In this document: positions 1 to 5,280 of the stretch, piece after piece | Layout of the letters: each line of letters begins with the position of its first letter | Numbering within the stretch: the stretch's first letter is position 1 | Origin: Paraktedonobacter sp035294465 | GTDB lineage: Bacteria > Chloroflexota > Ktedonobacteria > Ktedonobacterales > Ktedonobacteraceae | Direction of reading: 5' to 3' | DNA length: 7,146 nucleotides | NCBI GenBank assembly: GCA_035294465.1 | Contig: DATGKW010000161.1 | Span: 1 to 7,146, forward strand | Position numbers and translations under genes: made by a program | Notes under the pieces: model-generated | The model's input: only the letters and a program-made list of their open reading frames with translations | Told to the model about the DNA's origin: nothing | Databases searched by the model: none

Positions 1-76
1 TCAGAGAAGCCATCACACCGCACATGGATTTGAAAAAGACACATTGCCTCGCCCCTTCCTAAATTTACCGTCTGGC

Positions 77-105
77 TTGATTATATTGATTAAGTCAATT
101 ATACT
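77..105 (+). promoter_or_regulatory. Predicted sigma-70-type promoter of the XRE/NB-ARC regulator
   Basis: A -35 box TTGATT (77-82, 4 of 6 consensus) and a -10 box TATACT (100-105, 5 of 6) are separated by exactly 17 nt. Transcription would start near 112, giving a leader of roughly 107 nt before the start codon at 219. The spacer carries a short dyad, ATTGA (85-89) and TCAAT (95-99), which could be an operator. No gene is visible before it in the window. Seen by eye only, not tested. Confidence 0.55.
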
Positions 106-218
106 TAGGACGGTCTTCTCTTCCCTGGTCTCTGGTAACCCAAAGTCTACTCAAAGTCCATCCAAAATAGAAGCAGGTACTTGCGGTTTGCGAGGAGTAC
201 GCGAGAGAAAGAAGATGT

Positions 219-2828
219 ATGAGCGTCGAAGTATTTAGCAAAAGCGTACAAAGGTATTTACGAAATCGCGGCTATACCCAGCAACAACTAGCGAGCGAAC
301 TGGGCCTGCACCCGAAAGTACTGAGCCGCAAGATGCACAGCAGCGGGAAGGCTCACCTGACCCATCGAGAAGTTCAACACATCATTACTATCCTGGCTGG
401 CTGGCAAGCCATCACTACGCGAGACGAAGCGCTGCATCTGCTCACAGAGGCGGGCCTGGACGCCACCATTTTTGATCCCAGCGAATGGCTAGCTCCTCCC
501 CTCAATAAACTTGTTCAAGAAGAAGCTCCGACCTTTTTCCTCTCTCATAATACCAGCAGACATGCGCGTCTTCTCCGACATAATTTGCCAGCGCCAACGA
601 CGCGGCTGATCGGGAGGAAGAAAGATGTTGCAAGGCTCCAGCAGCTATTCGAGCGTAGGGAAATCCGCCTGGTCACGCTGTTTGGGCCAGGCGGGAGCGG
701 CAAAACCCGCCTGGCGCTCTTTGCAGCCGCAGGCATGGTTGAGGCTTTTTCCCAGGGTGTGTGGTTGGTCTCTCTTGCGGGCGTCAGCGATCCTGAGCTG
801 GTGCCGATGAGCATTCTCCAGGCGCTGAATATCACGCCCACGCCTGACCTGACGCCGCTCGCGGGCTTGATTGCGTACCTACGCGATAAACACATGCTGC
901 TGCTACTGGATAATTTCGAGCATGTATTAGCAGCAAAAACTGCTGTTGACAAAATGCTGGTCGCGGCTCCTGATCTCAAAGTGTTGATCACCAGCAGGGA
1001 AGTGCTGCACCTCTATGGTGAGTATGAATTCAGCGTTCCTCCTCTGGAAATCCCTGACCCCAGAGCAGAGCCGAAGGTAACAAGGCTGGCGCAATGCGCG
1101 TCAGTCCGGCTCTTTCTTGAACGAGCACAGGCAGTACGCCCCGATTTCACGCTGGACGACAGCAACGCGGCGTCTGTCGCGCAGATTTGTGCCAGAGTCG
1201 ATGGCTTACCGCTAGCTCTGGAACTGGCAGCCGCGCGGATTAAGGTGCTCTCATCGTCTGCTCTCCTCGAACAGCTTACACAGAGCGGGCTTGCTATCCT
1301 GACCGGGGGAGCTAGCAATCTCCCCGACCGGCAACAGACGTTGCTCAACACCATCGAATGGAGCTACAACCTGCTCACCCCAGTTGAGCAAAAGTGGTTT
1401 CGCCGCCTGGGTGTGCTCACCGGAAACTGGACGCTTGAGGTCGTCGCAACGATGATGCTGGAGCTGGACGCCTGCGAGGAACGTACATCTGACGCCCTGA
1501 CTCCGGTGGATCTGCTGGAACGCCTGGTGGATAAGAGCCTGCTCATCCGCTCACCGGTCGAGCATGGGCAGATGTACTTTGGCATGCTGAGTACCCTGAG
1601 AGAATATGCGCTGGAACAACTGGCAGCCCACGATGAACTGGAACTGGTGCGCGATTGGCATGCCTTCTATTATCTCAGGCAGGCAGAAAAAGCCGAGCTG
1701 GGTTTGCGAGGCCCTCAGCAGCTTAACTGGCGGGACAGGGTGATGGCTGAACGGGACAATTTTCGCGCGGCGCTGGAATGGTCGCTGCAGCGGGCCAGAG
1801 AGGGCCGGCGCATACGCGGCTTTGTTTCTACCACTCCAAACTGGAAAGTCGCGAACAGCCGGATTCTATCTGCACAGGAGGTGAGCAGTGCGGGATTATC
1901 TGCCCTGGAACTCTGCCTGCGCCTGGCAGCGGCTCTGCGCCACTACTGGGAATGGCAGGGACACATGCCAGAGGCTCGCCACTGGCTCAACGCGGCGCTG
2001 GCCATTCCGTTTGAGGAAAGCGCCGAGAGGACGGTCCTGGCCGCGCGAGCCAGGGCGCTGAGCGAAACTGGCCGCCTGATCTTTTTGCAAAATCAGAAAG
2101 AGGCCGCCCTGAAACTGGTGGAACAAAGTATGGCGCTCTGGAGACAGCTCGACGACAAGCATGGGCTAGCAGGGGCGCTGCTCCATCGCGGTTGGGTAGC
2201 ACATGGCATGGCCGAGTATGAAGTCGCGCAACAGGCTTATTTTGAAGGCATGGAAATCCTTCCGTTAAACGAGGACCCCTGGCTCTATGGTCAACTGCTC
2301 CTTCACGTGGGCGATGCCGCAGCCTTTCTCTCCGACCATGAACAGATGCATGCCTGCCACGCGCGCTGCCGGGAAATCTTTGAGCAAATTGGCGACCGAA
2401 GCGCCGTCGCCGATGTCTGGAAAGATCATGGCGGCCTCCTGATGCTGGAGAGCAGATGGGATGAGTCTATCGACTGCCTGCTAAAAAGCATGCGTCTCTG
2501 TTACGAGCTGAGCCAGAAAGAATATCTGACAACCGGGCTGGACTTCGTAAGCCTCGCGGTCGGTCTGAGAGAAAAGCCAGATCCGATTACCGCGAGCCTG
2601 CACTCGGCCAAAATACAAGGGGCCGCCAATCACGTCATGGAAATGATTGGCTTGAATCCCTGGACCGAAACAGACCCATTTGCGCAAGCAGTCCGCCAGC
2701 ATATCCGCTCGCGGGTGTCAGAGCAAGAGTGGGAAGCAGCCTGGAGCGCCGGACATGAACTCACGCTGGAGGAAGGGATTGAACTGGCATACAGGCTTGG
2801 GCAGGGATTGCCAGAGGAAGCAGGGTAA
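219..2828 (+). CDS. XRE-type HTH / NB-ARC ATPase / TPR transcriptional regulator (AfsR/STAND-like)
   Basis: An 869-residue cytoplasmic STAND-family signalling protein. Residues about 8-60 form an XRE-like helix-turn-helix (TQQQLASELGLHPKVLSRKM). After a linker, the phrase LPAPTTRLIGR (123-133) opens an NB-ARC-type ATPase. This has Walker A GPGGSGKT (156-163), Walker B LLLLDN ending near 232, the sensor-like LITSR (256-260) and GLPLALELAAAR (329-340). A winged-helix-like part runs to about 470, and the rest is helical TPR-like repeats. It ends in the EEGIELAYRLG-type tail seen in complete AfsR/LuxR-like ATPases, so it appears full length. The ATG at 219 is preferred because the next in-frame ATG (residue 39) would cut the HTH; the SD is weak and purine-rich (GAGAAAGAAG). 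A linker of about 40 residues (522-564) lies between FRAALEW and CLRLAAAL, longer than I expect for relatives. Such proteins use nucleotide-dependent switching to control transcription. The ligand and targets are not visible. Confidence 0.9.
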   Translation: MSVEVFSKSVQRYLRNRGYTQQQLASELGLHPKVLSRKMHSSGKAHLTHREVQHIITILAGWQAITTRDEALHLLTEAGLDATIFDPSEWLAPPLNKLVQEEAPTFFLSHNTSRHARLLRHNLPAPTTRLIGRKKDVARLQQLFERREIRLVTLFGPGGSGKTRLALFAAAGMVEAFSQGVWLVSLAGVSDPELVPMSILQALNITPTPDLTPLAGLIAYLRDKHMLLLLDNFEHVLAAKTAVDKMLVAAPDLKVLITSREVLHLYGEYEFSVPPLEIPDPRAEPKVTRLAQCASVRLFLERAQAVRPDFTLDDSNAASVAQICARVDGLPLALELAAARIKVLSSSALLEQLTQSGLAILTGGASNLPDRQQTLLNTIEWSYNLLTPVEQKWFRRLGVLTGNWTLEVVATMMLELDACEERTSDALTPVDLLERLVDKSLLIRSPVEHGQMYFGMLSTLREYALEQLAAHDELELVRDWHAFYYLRQAEKAELGLRGPQQLNWRDRVMAERDNFRAALEWSLQRAREGRRIRGFVSTTPNWKVANSRILSAQEVSSAGLSALELCLRLAAALRHYWEWQGHMPEARHWLNAALAIPFEESAERTVLAARARALSETGRLIFLQNQKEAALKLVEQSMALWRQLDDKHGLAGALLHRGWVAHGMAEYEVAQQAYFEGMEILPLNEDPWLYGQLLLHVGDAAAFLSDHEQMHACHARCREIFEQIGDRSAVADVWKDHGGLLMLESRWDESIDCLLKSMRLCYELSQKEYLTTGLDFVSLAVGLREKPDPITASLHSAKIQGAANHVMEMIGLNPWTETDPFAQAVRQHIRSRVSEQEWEAAWSAGHELTLEEGIELAYRLGQGLPEEAG

Positions 2829-2842
2829 AGGTATCTCATCCA

Positions 2843-2871
2843 TAGACGCGCGACGGGAAATATGCTATACT
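2843..2871 (+). promoter_or_regulatory. Predicted extended -10 promoter of the small zinc-finger-like gene
   Basis: TAGACG (2843-2848, 4 of 6 match to TTGACA), a 17-nt spacer, then TATACT (2866-2871) preceded by the extended -10 triplet TGC (2863-2865). It lies only about 15 nt past the regulator's stop codon. The downstream 62-residue gene therefore probably has its own transcript, starting near 2878 with a leader of about 119 nt. No terminator is visible between the regulator's stop and this promoter, so read-through is also possible. Confidence 0.6.
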
Positions 2872-2890
2872 AGAGCGCGTAGAATGTGAG

Positions 2891-2936
2891 CAGGCCATCG
2901 CCCGGCCTGGCCAGCATTGCCAGGTTGGTGAACCTG
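2891..2936 (+). promoter_or_regulatory. Structured 5' leader with three overlapping hairpins
   Basis: Three hairpins can form in the predicted leader of the small zinc-finger-like gene. Hairpin A pairs CAGGCC (2891-2896) with GGCCTG (2904-2909). Hairpin B pairs CCTGGC (2906-2911) with GCCAGG (2919-2924). Hairpin C pairs CAGGTT (2921-2926) with AACCTG (2931-2936) around a GGTG loop. B shares bases with both A and C, so the RNA can form A plus C, or B alone. That geometry resembles an attenuator or riboswitch, but I recognise no known riboswitch class and it could be chance. Confidence 0.35.
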
Positions 2937-2996
2937 TATACACGATTGGCTCCGAATAATCAAGAGAGAAGATAGGCGAAAGGGGATTCATAACTC

Positions 2997-3185
2997 ATGC
3001 CAAAGAAAGGCGAACTCTCAAAGACCGCACGCGCGTCGCTGGCCAACCGCGAAGAGCTTAACCATATGACCAGCCGCATCTGCGCCCAGTGTGGCGAAGC
3101 GATCATGCTAAAAGATCTGCAGCCCGTTAAAGTAATGGGTCAGGGAATGAAGTATTATCACAAAGAACACTTTAAGGTGCAATAA
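2997..3185 (+). CDS. Small LIM-like/zinc-ribbon protein, function unknown
   Basis: A 62-residue protein. The N-terminal 27 residues are polar and basic (KKGELSKTARASLANR). The rest holds C29-x2-C32 (CAQCGEAI) and H55-x2-H58 (YYHKEHF) separated by 22 residues, a complete four-ligand zinc site. The spacing and the flanking residues (CxxCG then YHxxxF) resemble the first zinc module of a LIM domain, with the last Cys replaced by His. The ATG at 2997 has AGGGGA (2981-2986) 10 nt upstream. The internal ATG at 3066 (residue 24) would keep the zinc site but has a poorer SD. There is no signal peptide or membrane segment, so it is probably cytoplasmic. A role in nucleic-acid or protein binding is only a family-level guess. 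It sits alone between its own promoter and a strong hairpin, with pheA under a separate promoter. Confidence 0.75.
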   Translation: MPKKGELSKTARASLANREELNHMTSRICAQCGEAIMLKDLQPVKVMGQGMKYYHKEHFKVQ

Positions 3186-3196
3186 ATAGCCACCGG

Positions 3197-3243
3197 CGTT
3201 TCCACCAATCAGCAGGAGTTTACTCGCAAACGAGTGTGGAACG
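3197..3243 (+). other. Folded intergenic segment downstream of the small zinc protein
   Basis: CGTTTCCAC (3197-3205) can pair with GTGGAACG (3236-3243) with one bulged T. Inside it, directly stacked on the right arm, is a tight hairpin ACTCG (3222-3226), loop CAAA, CGAGT (3231-3235). The whole begins 11 nt after the stop codon of the small gene and is followed 6 nt later by the long perfect hairpin. It may be part of the 3' UTR. No gene is visible in it. Confidence 0.35.
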
Positions 3244-3249
3244 CGTGCG

Positions 3250-3324
3250 CAACAGGAACCGGAGGCAAGCAGCATCGCTGCCAACGAAATTGGCAGCGAT
3301 GCTGCTTGCCTCCGGTTCCTGTTG
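3250..3324. repeat. 75-nt perfect palindrome (35-bp stem, 5-nt loop)
   Basis: The left arm (3250-3284, starting CAACAGGAACCGGAGG) is an exact reverse complement of the right arm (3290-3324, ending CCTCCGGTTCCTGTTG), with loop CGAAA (3285-3289). There is no mismatch in 35 pairs. Each arm also contains its own small dyad, GCAGC-ATC-GCTGC. No T-run follows; instead the sequence runs into another palindrome, GGAAATTTCC (3324-3333). It ends 21 nt before the -35 box of the pheA promoter. It could end transcription of the upstream gene, be an RNase III-type stem, or be a copy of a genome-wide palindromic repeat; one copy cannot decide. Confidence 0.8.
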
Positions 3325-3345
3325 GAAATTTCCGGCAGCACACGC

Positions 3346-3374
3346 TTGACAGTGCGCGCGGAAGCTGGCACAAT
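3346..3374 (+). promoter_or_regulatory. Predicted sigma-70-type promoter of pheA
   Basis: A perfect -35 box TTGACA (3346-3351), a 17-nt spacer and CACAAT (3369-3374, 4 of 6) as the -10. Transcription would start near 3381, giving a leader of about 43 nt that ends in a strong SD AAGGAG (3411-3416), 7 nt before the ATG. The leader is too short for a classical phenylalanine attenuator, and no Phe-rich leader peptide is present. Confidence 0.65.
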
Positions 3375-3423
3375 CGAGTCCAATAAAAAGGCTTGTAGAC
3401 CGTTTTTCTAAAGGAGATAAATC

Positions 3424-4326
3424 ATGGCGTATTCACCAGATGCTCAGACCACGCTCATAGAAAGCGCAGGACAGGGGAGACAGGTGATCGATGTAGCTTT
3501 TCAGGGAGAGCGCGGAGCGTTTGGCGATGAAGCCGCGCGCATCTATTTTCAACAGCGAGAGGAGCACGGTGCCAGGCGGCAAGTCAATCCAGTACCCTAC
3601 AAAAGTTTCGCCGATGTTTTCCGCGCGGTTGCCGGAGGTGAAGTTGACTACGGGCTGGTGCCGGTCGAGAATTCGCAGGCAGGCAGTATTAATGACGTCT
3701 ACGACTTGCTGCGCCAGCACGACCTTTTCGTGATCGGTGAGTTCAGTCACGAGGTCAATCAGTGCCTGCTCTGTCTGAAAGGGCAGAAGCTGGAGGATAT
3801 CAAACGCGTCATCTCGCATCCCCAGGCGCTGGCGCAAAGCGATGTCTTTTTGCGCGAACTGAATGTAGAGGTTGTGGCAACATACGATACAGCGGGAAGC
3901 GCGAAAATGCTGCGCGACGAACAGCTCATGGGCGTCGCAGCTATTGCAGCGGCCGGGGCTGCTGAGATCTACGACCTGGAAGTTCTCGCGCGCGATATCC
4001 AGACTATTAAAGGCAACTACACGCGTTTTATCGCGTTGGGACGCGAACCCGCGCCCCGCGAGGAGGGTCCAGCCAAAACCATGCTGGTCATGGCCACCTC
4101 CCACCAGCCCGGCTCGCTCTACAAATGCCTGGGCTTTCTGGCAGCCAATAACATCAACCTGCTGAAGCTAGAATCGCGCCCCTCGCGCCAGCGTGCCTGG
4201 GAATACGTCTTTTACCTGGACTTCGAGGGACACCGCGACGATCCACCGGTGCGCAAAGCCCTGGCGGAGTTGGCAGAGCACACTACTTTCTGCAAAGTCC
4301 TGGGCTCGTTCGCCCGGAATGCATAA
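3424..4326 (+). CDS. pheA: Prephenate dehydratase with C-terminal ACT domain
   Basis: Converts prephenate to phenylpyruvate with loss of water and CO2, the penultimate step of phenylalanine synthesis, in the cytoplasm. After about 20 variable residues the catalytic domain begins with DVAFQGERGAFGDEAA (23-38). It continues through YGLVPVENSQAGSI (76-89) and ISHPQALAQ (130-138) to the hallmark TRF motif in GNYTRFIALG (197-206), with the catalytic Thr at 200. An ACT regulatory domain follows (about 218-297), with PGSLYKCL (229-236) and the phenylalanine-binding ESRP (250-253), so feedback inhibition by Phe is expected. At 300 residues it is the normal size of a monofunctional enzyme; no chorismate mutase domain is fused. 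The start is fixed by AAGGAG 7 nt upstream. It is followed 17 nt later by the MazG-like gene, probably in one transcript. No other aromatic pathway gene is in the window. Confidence 0.96.
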   Translation: MAYSPDAQTTLIESAGQGRQVIDVAFQGERGAFGDEAARIYFQQREEHGARRQVNPVPYKSFADVFRAVAGGEVDYGLVPVENSQAGSINDVYDLLRQHDLFVIGEFSHEVNQCLLCLKGQKLEDIKRVISHPQALAQSDVFLRELNVEVVATYDTAGSAKMLRDEQLMGVAAIAAAGAAEIYDLEVLARDIQTIKGNYTRFIALGREPAPREEGPAKTMLVMATSHQPGSLYKCLGFLAANNINLLKLESRPSRQRAWEYVFYLDFEGHRDDPPVRKALAELAEHTTFCKVLGSFARNA

Positions 4327-4343
4327 GCGGGAGAAAGAGATAG

Positions 4344-4682
4344 ATGGATATTCCAGATTTCCAAGCCTATCAGCAAGCATCGCGCAGAACCTGGAACGAA
4401 ATCCCAACGGATAGCCCTATCGTCTATCCGACGCTGGGGCTTACCAACGAAGCTGGCGAAGTGGCGGGCAAAATCAAGAAGATCTTCCGCGATAAAGGCG
4501 GAAAAATCTCCCCGGAGGATCGCGAAGCGCTCAAGTACGAACTGGGCGATGTGCTCTGGTATCTTACCCAGATCTGCACAGAGCTGGATCTCACCTTGCA
4601 AGAAGTGGCTGCAGCGAATATTGAAAAGTTGGCTTCTCGCCTGGCACGCGGCCAGATTCACGGCGATGGGGATAAGCGGTAA
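4344..4682 (+). CDS. MazG-like nucleotide pyrophosphohydrolase
   Basis: A 112-residue all-alpha NTP pyrophosphatase of the MazG superfamily. Such enzymes cleave (d)NTPs, often aberrant ones, to the monophosphate plus pyrophosphate, using Mg2+. The metal-binding signature is complete: E36-A-G-E39 (LTNEAGEVAGKIKK), then E66-L-G-D69 (YELGDVLWYL), followed by the conserved NIEKLASR (92-99) and a GDGDKR tail. The length fits single-domain members rather than the two-domain MazG of E. coli, so I give no symbol. The ATG lies 17 nt after pheA; a weak GGGAG SD (4329-4333) is about 10 nt upstream. No promoter is visible in the gap, so co-transcription with pheA is likely. The exact nucleotide substrate cannot be read from sequence. 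Confidence 0.9.
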   Translation: MDIPDFQAYQQASRRTWNEIPTDSPIVYPTLGLTNEAGEVAGKIKKIFRDKGGKISPEDREALKYELGDVLWYLTQICTELDLTLQEVAAANIEKLASRLARGQIHGDGDKR

Positions 4683-4690
4683 ATTTTCCT

Positions 4691-4719
4691 TTTCAATAGC
4701 GTTGTGCCTATGGTATACT
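4691..4719 (+). promoter_or_regulatory. Predicted extended -10 promoter of the membrane protein gene
   Basis: TATACT (4714-4719) is preceded by TGG (4711-4713), forming an extended -10. The matching -35 position 17 nt upstream, TTTCAA (4691-4696), is poor, as is usual when an extended -10 is present. A start near 4726 would give a leader of about 35 nt ending in AAAGGAG (4748-4754), 6 nt before the ATG at 4761. It begins only 8 nt after the MazG-like stop codon, with no hairpin between. Confidence 0.55.
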
Positions 4720-4760
4720 CTTACTAAGAACAAGTGCGGTGCTGAACAAAGGAGCATTTG

Positions 4761-5168
4761 ATGCCCAAAGAGAAATATCGCTTCGTGACCTATACGTTCA
4801 CATTCGATAATCCACGGCACAGAAGAATATTCTCCATCTTCTGGCACGGTTTTCTGCTGGTTCTGCTCTGTCTTACCTTGCTCGCGCCTTTGATTTCTTC
4901 TGCCCTCAGCCCCTTACAAGAAGGGATCGTCGTCGGCCTCATCGGCATGGCGTTCTTCTTTACCAGCCCTGTGTTCAAAGCGCTGCGGCAAGTGCCTGCG
5001 GTGAAGGCAACGGCATGGGTGATTCTTCTTGGTATAGAATGCCTGGCCTTTGCTTTCGCCGGGCTGAAACAGCCTTCGCTCTTTTTGGAGTTTCTCATGA
5101 TGGTGAGCGGTGCCTGGCTTATCTCGATGCAGGTCTATACGGTGCTTCGATCCAGGAAACACGTCTAG
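4761..5168 (+). CDS. Small four-helix integral membrane protein, function unknown
   Basis: A 135-residue hydrophobic protein that I do not recognise. A polar, basic N-terminus (1-24, with PRHRR at 18-22) is followed by four likely membrane helices at about 25-47, 55-72, 81-101 and 107-129. The C-terminus is short and basic (RSRKHV). By the positive-inside rule both ends should face the cytoplasm. There is no cleavable signal peptide and no charged residue pattern typical of a transporter. The ATG at 4761 is chosen over the TTG immediately before it (4758) because AAAGGAG lies at the ideal 6-nt distance. It has its own predicted promoter, and its 3' end faces the convergent Mrp-like gene. No function is proposed. 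Confidence 0.8.
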   Translation: MPKEKYRFVTYTFTFDNPRHRRIFSIFWHGFLLVLLCLTLLAPLISSALSPLQEGIVVGLIGMAFFFTSPVFKALRQVPAVKATAWVILLGIECLAFAFAGLKQPSLFLEFLMMVSGAWLISMQVYTVLRSRKHV

Positions 5169-5228
5169 AGATATGCAGAGAACGGCGGCGAGGGTAATTG
5201 CCTGGCGCGTCCCATGAGGTCTGTTCCA

Positions 5229-5273
5229 TTCTACGGCAGCTTCACTATCGAGGGTTGCAAAGCTGCCGTAGAA
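5229..5273. terminator. Hairpin between convergent genes, possible bidirectional terminator
   Basis: TTCTACGGCAGCTT (5229-5242) is exactly complementary to AAGCTGCCGTAGAA (5260-5273), a 14-bp stem with a 17-nt loop. It sits 60 nt past the membrane protein's stop codon and 7 nt past the Mrp-like stop codon on the other strand. This is the right place to end both transcripts, closer to the Mrp-like gene. Neither strand has a T-run after the stem, so it is not a classical intrinsic terminator. Confidence 0.5.
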
Positions 5274-5280
5274 ATGATGT

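Noticed and set aside
2..238. Open frame running from the left edge to 238 on the plus strand, overlapping the regulator's start
   Set aside because: It has no SD, the peptide has no recognisable pattern, and the predicted promoter lies inside it. It is probably non-coding sequence that happens to lack stops.
2881..2950. Possible tRNA in the hairpin-rich leader
   Set aside because: The stems do not form a cloverleaf; there is no acceptor stem, no T-arm consensus and no CCA end.
3250..3324. Insertion-sequence terminal repeats or a CRISPR repeat
   Set aside because: There is no transposase, no target-site duplication flanking the stem, and no repeated spacer pattern; the two arms are only 5 nt apart.
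3108..3383. 91-residue minus-strand frame across the long palindrome
   Set aside because: It runs through the inverted repeat and antisense to the zinc-protein gene; the peptide is low in information and has no SD.
3433..4104. 223-residue minus-strand frame opposite pheA
   Set aside because: A shadow of the strongly supported pheA reading frame; its peptide matches no family I know.
4212..4847. 211-residue minus-strand frame opposite the pheA end and the MazG-like gene
   Set aside because: It covers two well-supported plus-strand genes and a promoter, and shows no domain pattern.
219..5168. An anti-phage defence system built from the STAND ATPase, MazG-like enzyme and membrane protein
   Set aside because: The three genes have separate promoters and a housekeeping gene (pheA) between them. 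The STAND protein has a DNA-binding head rather than an effector, and MazG-like enzymes are common housekeeping genes.
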